This document shows, one piece after another, positions 1-5,645 of a stretch of DNA of 9,841 bases (its first letter is position 1; each line of letters starts with the position of its first letter). Under the pieces are notes generated by a model that worked only from the letters and a program-made list of their open reading frames with translations, searched no databases and was not told the DNA's origin. The DNA comes from an uncultured bacterium. GTDB taxonomy: Bacteria; Cyanobacteriota; Vampirovibrionia; Gastranaerophilales; Gastranaerophilaceae. Made by a program: the position numbers and the translations under genes. Location of the stretch: NCBI GenBank assembly GCA_947169755.1, contig CAMVQX010000054.1:1-9841 (forward strand), written 5' to 3'.

Positions 1-10
1 TATAATTTTG

Positions 11-40
11 TTGCCCAAATTCTCCATGCTATGATAATAT
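11..40 (+). promoter_or_regulatory. Possible promoter of the first gene
   Basis: TTGCCC at 11-16 and TAATAT at 35-40 form a -35/-10 pair with an 18 bp spacer. GATAAT at 33-38 would be an alternative -10 with a 16 bp spacer. Transcription would begin around 46-47, just at the ribosome binding site. The match is moderate and the region upstream is outside the window. Confidence 0.35.
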
Positions 41-56
41 TATTGCGGAGGGTTTT

Positions 57-728
57 ATGACGTCAACATTTGATTATAAAAGCTTTGCTCAAGATTTAAC
101 AGATCAAGCTGAGAGTAGTATGCCTAATGATATTGCATTGCGGCATAAAAAAGAATTTTTGGAAAGAATTTATAATTTTACATATGTTGCGGGGGAAGCA
201 TTTTCTAATGATGATGCTATAAAAGACACTTCAACTGCAAGAATGCTAACGCAGTTAATTTCTGAGTGGACATACCACAAATATATTGATTTGCTTCGCT
301 CAAATATTCCTGCAATGTATCATGAGAGTATATTGCGAAAGCTTGGATTCGTTGCATTTGAGATGGCAAGAGAAGCTGCAATCGGTAAACTTTCTCAGGA
401 TGAACTCCTAAAGCTTGTTGAAACACAATTAAATAAAGCTTATGTAAAATCTTGCAAACAACTTTTATCAAACGGGCAAATATCACAGGAAATATATAAT
501 AATGCGGTAACATTATCAAACGTTGATATGATGCCTGCAAAAGAGGAAACTAAGAGATTCAGAACTTTTAACTATACCGTTATTGCTCTTTGTTTGGCTC
601 TTTTCACACTGGGTATGAATGTATTTTGGTATGATTTTGAAAATCTTGATATATTAAATACATTTTCACTTGTTATTTTATCAATGTATATGGGCTTTTA
701 TATCGGTGCTAAAAAGTTTTCCAAATAG
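57..728 (+). CDS. Hypothetical protein with two C-terminal membrane helices
   Basis: I do not recognise this 223-residue protein. Residues 1 to about 165 are soluble, charged and probably helical, and no catalytic motif stands out. Two hydrophobic segments follow at about 173-191 and 200-218, separated by a short acidic turn (residues 192-199). The chain ends in a lysine-rich tail (AKKFSK), so the large N-terminal domain is probably cytoplasmic and anchored by a C-terminal hairpin. There is no signal peptide. The ATG is supported by a strong Shine-Dalgarno sequence, GGAGGG at 47-52, 4 nt upstream. The gene stands alone: its stop at 728 is followed at once by the promoter of the 6S-like RNA. 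The ORF is real with high confidence; the function is unknown. Confidence 0.85.
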   Translation: MTSTFDYKSFAQDLTDQAESSMPNDIALRHKKEFLERIYNFTYVAGEAFSNDDAIKDTSTARMLTQLISEWTYHKYIDLLRSNIPAMYHESILRKLGFVAFEMAREAAIGKLSQDELLKLVETQLNKAYVKSCKQLLSNGQISQEIYNNAVTLSNVDMMPAKEETKRFRTFNYTVIALCLALFTLGMNVFWYDFENLDILNTFSLVILSMYMGFYIGAKKFSK

Positions 729-729
729 A

Positions 730-758
730 TTGATAAATGCACAAATATATGTTAAACT
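730..758 (+). promoter_or_regulatory. Sigma70-type promoter of the 6S-like RNA
   Basis: TTGATA at 730-735 and TAAACT at 753-758 are separated by 17 bp. The predicted start, about 7 nt after the -10, falls at 765-766. That is the first base of the long terminal stem of the downstream RNA, so promoter and RNA structure support each other. It begins only 2 bp after the stop codon of the preceding gene. Confidence 0.7.
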
Positions 759-765
759 GTGTATA

Positions 766-942
766 GTTCTGTGTGGGTGCTTATTTTGTTCCTACATTTA
801 TACTAAAAGGGAGAATTGACTCTGACAGGATGTGAAGTATACCCGCCGATTAATAGTCGCCAGCGGGAAACGGATAATCCGAGGCGTTCACCCACCTGCG
901 AGACTCCGCAGGCAACAAAATCACATCTGCACAGGGCTTTTT
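766..942 (+). ncRNA. ssrS: Probable 6S RNA (SsrS)
   Basis: 6S RNA binds the sigma70 RNA polymerase holoenzyme and mimics an open promoter. This 177-nt segment has the expected size and architecture. A 14-bp terminal stem pairs 766-779 with 924-937, including G-U pairs. A short internal loop follows, then an 8-bp stem pairing 783-790 with 914-921. A large central bubble comes next, whose 3' strand carries the hairpin CCTGCG/CGCAGG (895-900/907-912), preceded by the TTCACC element (887-892) seen in known 6S RNAs. The apical part includes CCCGC/GCGGG (842-846/863-867) with an inner CGA/TCG stem, and CGGA/TCCG (871-874/878-881). Five T residues (938-942) follow the terminal stem. The segment is visibly GC-richer than its surroundings. 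The last 22 nt overlap the convergent mutase gene. I assigned it from structure and short motifs, without a covariance-model search; another structured RNA remains possible. Confidence 0.75.
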
Positions 943-2387
943 AATATTTCATCCAAAAGATTTGTCATAACAACTTTAAATCTATCACATTCATCTTTAG
1001 TTTTAGCTTCAAAACGCAATGTAAATACAGGTTCAGTATTACTTTGTCTAATTAGTGCAAAACCTCCGTCAAAGACAATTCTCATACCATCAAGCGTTAT
1101 AATATCCTTTATTTTAGAACCGAATATATCTTTATTCCGTGATATATGATTTTTAATATTTTCCAAAGTTGATTTTTTGAGTTCATTAGGACAAGGATAT
1201 CGTACCTCTGATGAAGAATACACAGCATCAAATGCCTTTAGCATATCTGAAATTTTAAATGACGGATTTGATTTTTTGTGCTTTGAAATAATTTCTATTA
1301 TTCTGCAGCCGGCATAAATTGCATCATCAAAGCCATAGTATCTGTCTTTAAAGAATGTATGACCGCTCATTTCGCCGGCTAAAAGAGCATCAGTTTCTTT
1401 CATCTTATCTTTAATATAACCGTGACCGGTCTTACACATAACAGATTTGCCGCCAAGTCTGTTAATTTCGTCAAACAATACTTGAGAACATTTAACTTCG
1501 CTCACAACAGTCGGAAGTATACCTTTAGGTTTACAGTTTTCAATTAAATCTATTGCATATATTAAAAGCAATTTGTCGCCGGTCAAAAATCTTCCAAAAC
1601 TGTCAATAATACCGATTCTGTCGCTGTCGCCGTCATATGCAATTCCAATATCAGCATTATTTTCGACTACAACCTCTTTTAATTTATCAAGAGTTTTTTC
1701 AACACTAGGATTAGGATGATGGTTTGGAAAATTTCCATCCGGTTCGGAATAAAGCTCAATAACTTCACAGCCTAATTTTTTATACAATTCAGGCCCGACA
1801 ATTCCGCCTGTTGCGTTTGCGCTGTCTACGACAACTTTTACACCTTTACCTATTTTCCCAAAACGATTTTCCATATCACTGATATAATCAGGAATTATAT
1901 TATAGTTTATGATGCCGGAATTATCACTTGGTTCAGAGTTATTATATTGAATCCAATTTTTAAAAGTCAGCTCTTTTACTTCTTTAATTTGAGCCTCATT
2001 CAGAGTGTGGTGTTGAAAAGTCATCTTTAATCCGTTATATTCTTTTGGATTGTGGCTTGCTGTAATTATTGCGGAAGAAATAATCTCATACCCGGGAACA
2101 CCAACGACTTCTGAATAATAACCGATAGGGGTAGGAGCGAGTCCTAAACTTATAACGTGTGCGCCTGTTGACAAAATTCCGTTTGCTAGTGCGTTTTCTA
2201 ATGATGGTGAATGCAAACGAGCATCTCTCGCTACAGTAATATACATTTTTTCAGTTGACAACCCTGATTTTTCTTTTAACCATTCAACGAAACCCCTGCC
2301 CGTATTGTAAAACAATTCTTCAGTTATATCATCTCCGTAGATACCTCTAATGTCGTTTTTTCCAAAAGCATGTTCATATTTTTGCAT
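921..2387 (-). CDS. manB: Phosphomannomutase/phosphoglucomutase
   Basis: This is a complete 488-residue alpha-D-phosphohexomutase, interconverting hexose 6-phosphate and hexose 1-phosphate for sugar-nucleotide synthesis in the cytoplasm. All four family loops are present in order: the active-site TASHNP (residues 109-114, phosphoserine Ser111), the metal-binding DGDSDR (252-257), the sugar-recognition GEMSGH (338-343) and the phosphate-binding RQSNTEP (447-453). The N-terminal NDIRGIYG is also typical. Loop sequences fit the ManB/AlgC (PMM/PGM) branch better than GlmM, but glucose versus mannose preference cannot be read from sequence. The start is fixed by AGGGAG 6 nt upstream of the ATG. 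It is divergent from the sugar permease with only 28 bp between them. Its last 23 bases overlap the 3' end of the 6S-like RNA on the other strand, and no terminator is visible on its own strand. Confidence 0.93.
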   Translation of the reverse strand: MQKYEHAFGKNDIRGIYGDDITEELFYNTGRGFVEWLKEKSGLSTEKMYITVARDARLHSPSLENALANGILSTGAHVISLGLAPTPIGYYSEVVGVPGYEIISSAIITASHNPKEYNGLKMTFQHHTLNEAQIKEVKELTFKNWIQYNNSEPSDNSGIINYNIIPDYISDMENRFGKIGKGVKVVVDSANATGGIVGPELYKKLGCEVIELYSEPDGNFPNHHPNPSVEKTLDKLKEVVVENNADIGIAYDGDSDRIGIIDSFGRFLTGDKLLLIYAIDLIENCKPKGILPTVVSEVKCSQVLFDEINRLGGKSVMCKTGHGYIKDKMKETDALLAGEMSGHTFFKDRYYGFDDAIYAGCRIIEIISKHKKSNPSFKISDMLKAFDAVYSSSEVRYPCPNELKKSTLENIKNHISRNKDIFGSKIKDIITLDGMRIVFDGGFALIRQSNTEPVFTLRFEAKTKDECDRFKVVMTNLLDEILKSPVQM

Positions 2388-2409
2388 AAATTTCTCCCTA
2401 TAGTATAAT
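2382..2409 (+). promoter_or_regulatory. Promoter of the permease gene, leaderless geometry
   Basis: TTGCAT at 2382-2387 and a perfect TATAAT at 2404-2409 are separated by 16 bp. Exactly 6 nt lie between the -10 and the ATG at 2416, which places the predicted transcription start on the A of the start codon. The -35 overlaps the start codon of the divergent mutase gene. No Shine-Dalgarno sequence fits between the -10 and the ATG. Confidence 0.6.
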
Positions 2410-2435
2410 TATAACATGAACAAATTGCTTAGTAA
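2408..2435 (-). promoter_or_regulatory. Promoter of the mutase gene, sharing a palindromic -10
   Basis: On the minus strand TATAAT occupies 2413-2408, with a weak -35 (TTACTA, 2435-2430) at a 16 bp spacing. TATAATTATA at 2404-2413 is a perfect 10-bp palindrome, so one sequence supplies the -10 for both divergent genes. The predicted start near 2401 leaves a leader of about 14 nt containing the AGGGAG ribosome binding site. A second, weaker -10 (TATACT, 2407-2402) is also possible. Confidence 0.45.
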
Positions 2436-3288
2436 TGATGAACGTTTTGCAGGCTGGTTATTCATTTTACCTGCACTTGTGGGGATATTTATATTTATAA
2501 TTATTCCTGTTATTTGTTCATTTGGTTTAAGTTTTGCAAAATGGGATTTGCTTAACCCGATACAGTTTGTGGGGCTGGACAATTACAGAGAAATTTTTTC
2601 GGAACAACTATTTTTTAAAATATTGATCAATACAATTGTTTTTGCACTCGCAACTTCAATTTTAGGTGTAATTATACCTTTAATTTTGGCATCAATTTTG
2701 AATACAAAAATTAGGGGGGCTGAATTTTATAAAACTGCATATTTTTTACCGTTTATTACACCTATGATTGTTATTGGAGTTGTGTGGGAATGGATTTTTG
2801 ACCCTAATATCGGATTTCTAAATCATTTGTTTCATATGCATATTAATTGGCTTTATGACCCTCATTTTGCTATGCCGGCATTGATAATTGTTTCTGTTTG
2901 GAAACTTATCGGATATAATATGATAATCTTTTTATCAGCATTAAGCGGAATATCACAAAGTATGTTTGAAGCTGCAAAAATTGACGGTGCAAATTCATAT
3001 CAAACATTCAAAAACGTAACCGTACCGTTATTGTCACCAACAATATTTTTTGTTGTAATAATTACTGCAATAAGTTCTTTTCAGGTGTTTGATTTAATTT
3101 ATTTAATGACTCAAGGGGGGCCGTTAGACAGCACAAATGTTTTGGTTTATGCGATTTATAAAAATGCTTTTGAATATTTTAATGTTGGAAAAGCTTCTGC
3201 AATTGCATATGTACTATTTGTAATTATATTAGTTCTAACACTTGCTCAATGGAGTTTACGCAAAAAACTTGTATATAATGAATCTTAG
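2416..3288 (+). CDS. Sugar ABC transporter permease, MalF/UgpA type
   Basis: This 290-residue inner-membrane protein belongs to the binding-protein-dependent permease family for carbohydrate uptake. Six hydrophobic segments lie at about 13-38, 68-92, 108-129, 155-178, 207-231 and 262-282. The cytoplasmic EAA loop, which docks on the ATPase, is at 185-209 (EAAKIDGA...P). 'TQGGPLDST' at 232-240 is typical of the MalF/UgpA half. Such transporters need a second permease (MalG/UgpE type), a solute-binding protein and an ATPase, and none of these is next to this gene. The partners must be encoded elsewhere or be absent, and the substrate cannot be named. The ATG at 2416 gives the usual family N-terminus, has no ribosome binding site, and sits 6 nt after a consensus -10, so the mRNA is probably leaderless. 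No convincing terminator follows; 3289-3384 is extremely AT-rich. Confidence 0.9.
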   Translation: MNKLLSNDERFAGWLFILPALVGIFIFIIIPVICSFGLSFAKWDLLNPIQFVGLDNYREIFSEQLFFKILINTIVFALATSILGVIIPLILASILNTKIRGAEFYKTAYFLPFITPMIVIGVVWEWIFDPNIGFLNHLFHMHINWLYDPHFAMPALIIVSVWKLIGYNMIIFLSALSGISQSMFEAAKIDGANSYQTFKNVTVPLLSPTIFFVVIITAISSFQVFDLIYLMTQGGPLDSTNVLVYAIYKNAFEYFNVGKASAIAYVLFVIILVLTLAQWSLRKKLVYNES

Positions 3289-3384
3289 TTATTATTTTGT
3301 AAAAATTTCTTAATATTTTTATTTTAATTTAGCAAAAATTTTTTTTTACTGATTTATATTGATTATTAAACGAAAGGGGTATAT

Positions 3385-3987
3385 ATGAGGATATCACCTG
3401 TTAGTATAAGCAATTACGGATATTCAGCAAAGAAACAAAATAAACTAAATGATGCAAATCACAGCACTCCTTCCTTTTTAGGTAATTTTGACAGTGGTAA
3501 ATTAATGCAAACTTTTTTTATGCAGGTGCTGCCTAAAAAGGAAAGAGGCGTGTATCAAAAGATTATTAATATATTGAGAGATAATTTATTTAATCCTGTT
3601 ATTTTTACAAAAAATCGTGCTGATGAATTTAATCTTGATCATTTTGATGAATTAGCAGAAAAATTAAAAAAAGTTGTAACTAAAAATAAAGAGGATGCGC
3701 CATATAAATTAGTAGAAAAACCGATAATTTCATTTGATGGATACCAAATTTTATCACAGCCGATTGAAATTATAACTTTAAAAAGTGATAACGTTCCTAA
3801 TGCAAAGTTAGAAATTTTAAAAACCCCGATAAGAGGTAAGTATGATGAACTTACAGGAAGCTATAAACTTGCTGTTAAACAATATAATGATAAGAATACT
3901 GAATTAACAAATGATAACCCCATTTCTGGTTGTGTTTCATATTTTATTAATACACGATATGCCGATGATAGGTTTATTTATGATTAG
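3385..3987 (+). CDS. Lineage-type hypothetical protein, 'MRISPV' N-terminus
   Basis: I do not recognise a function for this 200-residue protein. Its N-terminus, MRISPVSISNYGY followed by a polar low-complexity stretch and TPSFLG (residues 28-33), resembles a recurring N-terminal signature that I associate with many short Gastranaerophilales proteins. That association comes from memory and was not checked by search. The rest is lysine-rich and probably helical around residues 50-105, then more beta-like. There is no membrane segment and no recognised enzyme motif. The ATG has a good ribosome binding site, AAAGGGG at 3373-3379, 5 nt upstream. The stop codon TAG overlaps the ribosome binding site (GGAG) of a second, truncated reading frame that begins with nearly the same residues. 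Confidence 0.8.
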   Translation: MRISPVSISNYGYSAKKQNKLNDANHSTPSFLGNFDSGKLMQTFFMQVLPKKERGVYQKIINILRDNLFNPVIFTKNRADEFNLDHFDELAEKLKKVVTKNKEDAPYKLVEKPIISFDGYQILSQPIEIITLKSDNVPNAKLEILKTPIRGKYDELTGSYKLAVKQYNDKNTELTNDNPISGCVSYFINTRYADDRFIYD

Positions 3988-3995
3988 GAGATGAT

Positions 3996-4025
3996 ATGAG
4001 GATTTTACCGGTTTTGCAAATTTAA
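3996..4025 (+). pseudogene. Nine-codon stub resembling the start of a second 'MRISPV' family gene
   Basis: ATG at 3996 opens a frame reading MRILPVLQI and then TAA. GGAG at 3987-3990 lies 5 nt upstream, overlapping the stop codon of the preceding gene. The first 18 bases match the start of the upstream gene at 15 positions (MRILPV against MRISPV). This looks like the translation start of a tandem paralogue whose body has been lost. It could instead be a chance match or a short translated peptide. No continuation of the family is evident in the AT-rich sequence up to 4120. Confidence 0.4.
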
Positions 4026-4137
4026 ATAATTCATAGTGTAATATTTAGTCAAATTAGTAAAATTTTGTAAAAATATTATTGTATGATTAAAGTTTTTCAA
4101 AAATATTCCGTTCTATATATCAGAAGGGGATATTTTT

Positions 4138-4248
4138 ATGTTTGAAAAGTTAGTAGAAGATAAAACAATAATTGATATTACAGACAACACTGATGAATAC
4201 GTTGAATTTATGAGAGAAATTATTTTGGGTACGTCTGGTTTAAACTAA
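4138..4248 (+). CDS. Small acidic protein, 36 residues
   Basis: This small ORF encodes an acidic peptide (9 Asp/Glu against 3 Lys/Arg) that starts MFEKLVEDKTIIDIT and ends REIILGTSGLN. I do not recognise it. It is supported mainly by an excellent ribosome binding site, AGAAGGGG at 4122-4129, with 8 nt to the ATG. This is the same AAGGGG type used by the gene at 3385. It has no membrane segment or cysteine, and a central acidic amphipathic helix (residues about 19-30) is plausible. The flavoprotein start codon lies 41 nt downstream without a ribosome binding site of its own, so the two may be co-transcribed. The ORF could also be the remnant of a longer gene. Confidence 0.6.
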   Translation: MFEKLVEDKTIIDITDNTDEYVEFMREIILGTSGLN

Positions 4249-4289
4249 TGACTAATGTAATTATTTTATAACAATTTTATTATGTGGTT

Positions 4290-5645
4290 ATGAAAATTGT
4301 TATTTTAGGCGGTGTGGCCGCTGGTGCTAAAGCAGCTGCAAAATCAAGACGTTTGTTACCTGATGCTGAAATAAATTTATATACTGATGACAACTATATT
4401 TCATATTCATCATGCGGTTTGCCATATTATATAGAAGGTAATTTTGAAGATTACAGACAGCTTTTAGTGCGTTCGCCTGAAGAATTTGAAGATATGGGAG
4501 TTCACGTCCATTTGCGATGTAAAGCTACAAAAATTTTGCCAAAATTCAAACAAGTACTTATTGAAAACAAAGACAAAAATATTGCAGAACTTGTCAGTTA
4601 TGACAGATTGATAATAGCAACAGGTGCAAGTCCTGTTATACCGCCAATAAAAAATGTAAATTTAAAGAATATATTTACATTGCGAAAAATTGAAGATGGA
4701 ATTGCAATAAAAGAAATTGCTTTAAAATCAAAGAAAGTTGTTATTGTCGGCGGTGGATATATAGGGCTTGAACTTTTAGAAGCATTCGTTAGACAGAATT
4801 TGCATGTTGTACTATTTGAGCATGACTCAAAACTGATGAAACGGTTTGATGATGATATTTCAGATATAATTTATGAGCAACTGTTAGCTGCCTCAGATGG
4901 CAGGTACGAAATATACACGTCTGAAGCAGTCGTTGAGTTTTCAGGAGATTTGTCCGGAGTTAAATCTGTCAAAACATCTCTCGGAAAAGAGGTTGAAACT
5001 GATTTTGTTGTACTTGCCTCAGGTGTAAAACCAAATTCAGAAATAGCAAAAGATGCAGGTATTGAAGTCGGTGTGAATGATGCAATTAAAGTTAACAACA
5101 AAATGCAAACAAATTTTGAAGATATCTATGCCTGCGGAGACTGTTGTGAAGATAATTTTATGATATCAAATACTCCCGGTTGGTTTCCGCTCGGCTCTAC
5201 TGCCAATAAAGAAGGAAGAACAGCTGCAATCAATGCCGGTGGAGGTGAAGACATATTTAAAGGTGTTTTAGGTTCTGCTGTTTCAAGATGCTTGCTTTTT
5301 ACAATGTCTATGACAGGACTAAGTGTAAAAGATGCTGAAAAACTTGGCTATTCTCCAATATCCGTAACTGTAACAAAAAATGACAAGGTGGGCTTTATGC
5401 CTGATGTAAATAATATTACACTTAAGCTCGTTGCGGATAAAAAAAGCGGCTTATTATTGGGATGTCAAGCTGTCGGCACCGGGGATGCTGACAAAAGAGT
5501 AAATACTGTAACAACTGCACTATTAGGCAGGTTAACCGTTAAAGAATTTTACAACAATGACATTACCTATGCTCCGCCATATTCGCCCACAATTGATCCG
5601 CTACTTAATGCCGCACAAATACTATCGTCTAAGATTGATGATTAA
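4290..5645 (+). CDS. FAD/NAD(P)-dependent CoA-disulfide-reductase-like flavoprotein
   Basis: This 451-residue pyridine nucleotide-disulfide oxidoreductase resembles the single-cysteine CoA-disulfide reductase/NADH oxidase group. It has an N-terminal FAD-binding GGVAAG (7-12), the redox cysteine Cys42 in SYSSCGLPYY, a second nucleotide-binding site VIVGGGYIGLE (151-161), the FAD-contact ACGD (281-284) and a C-terminal dimerisation domain ending in YAPPYSPTIDPL (427-438). Enzymes of this group reduce CoA disulfide, persulfides or oxygen with NAD(P)H. The second tyrosine region of CoA-disulfide reductases appears here as GFMP (368-371), so the substrate is uncertain. A GTG at 4284 could add two residues, but the ATG at 4290 gives the standard family N-terminus. 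There is no clear ribosome binding site; TATTAT at 4278-4283 ends 6 nt before the ATG. The 3' end overlaps the convergent oxidoreductase by 17 bp. Confidence 0.85.
   Translation: MKIVILGGVAAGAKAAAKSRRLLPDAEINLYTDDNYISYSSCGLPYYIEGNFEDYRQLLVRSPEEFEDMGVHVHLRCKATKILPKFKQVLIENKDKNIAELVSYDRLIIATGASPVIPPIKNVNLKNIFTLRKIEDGIAIKEIALKSKKVVIVGGGYIGLELLEAFVRQNLHVVLFEHDSKLMKRFDDDISDIIYEQLLAASDGRYEIYTSEAVVEFSGDLSGVKSVKTSLGKEVETDFVVLASGVKPNSEIAKDAGIEVGVNDAIKVNNKMQTNFEDIYACGDCCEDNFMISNTPGWFPLGSTANKEGRTAAINAGGGEDIFKGVLGSAVSRCLLFTMSMTGLSVKDAEKLGYSPISVTVTKNDKVGFMPDVNNITLKLVADKKSGLLLGCQAVGTGDADKRVNTVTTALLGRLTVKEFYNNDITYAPPYSPTIDPLLNAAQILSSKIDD

Noticed and set aside
217..540. 107-residue minus-strand ORF inside the first gene
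   Set aside because: Antisense shadow of the 223-residue gene, with no promoter or ribosome binding site and no recognisable protein character.
832..1149. 105-residue plus-strand ORF over the 6S-like RNA and the mutase 3' end
   Set aside because: It has no ribosome binding site, lies largely antisense to the well-supported mutase gene, and its first part covers a strongly structured RNA.
3299..3351. Possible terminator after the permease (GTAAAAA...TTTTTAC with a T run)
   Set aside because: The arms are almost pure A/T and separated by a loop of more than 30 nt; this is expected by chance in such AT-rich sequence.
4248..4271. Seven-codon ORF (MTNVIIL) overlapping the stop of the 36-residue protein
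   Set aside because: The TAATG overlap is suggestive of coupling, but the frame is too short and no independent support exists.
4284..4289. GTG start two codons upstream of the flavoprotein ATG
   Set aside because: The family N-terminus begins directly with the MKIVILGG strand, and the GTG has no ribosome binding site.
4871..5101. 76-residue minus-strand ORF inside the CoA-disulfide-reductase-like gene
   Set aside because: The plus-strand protein is strongly supported by family motifs; this is an antisense shadow.
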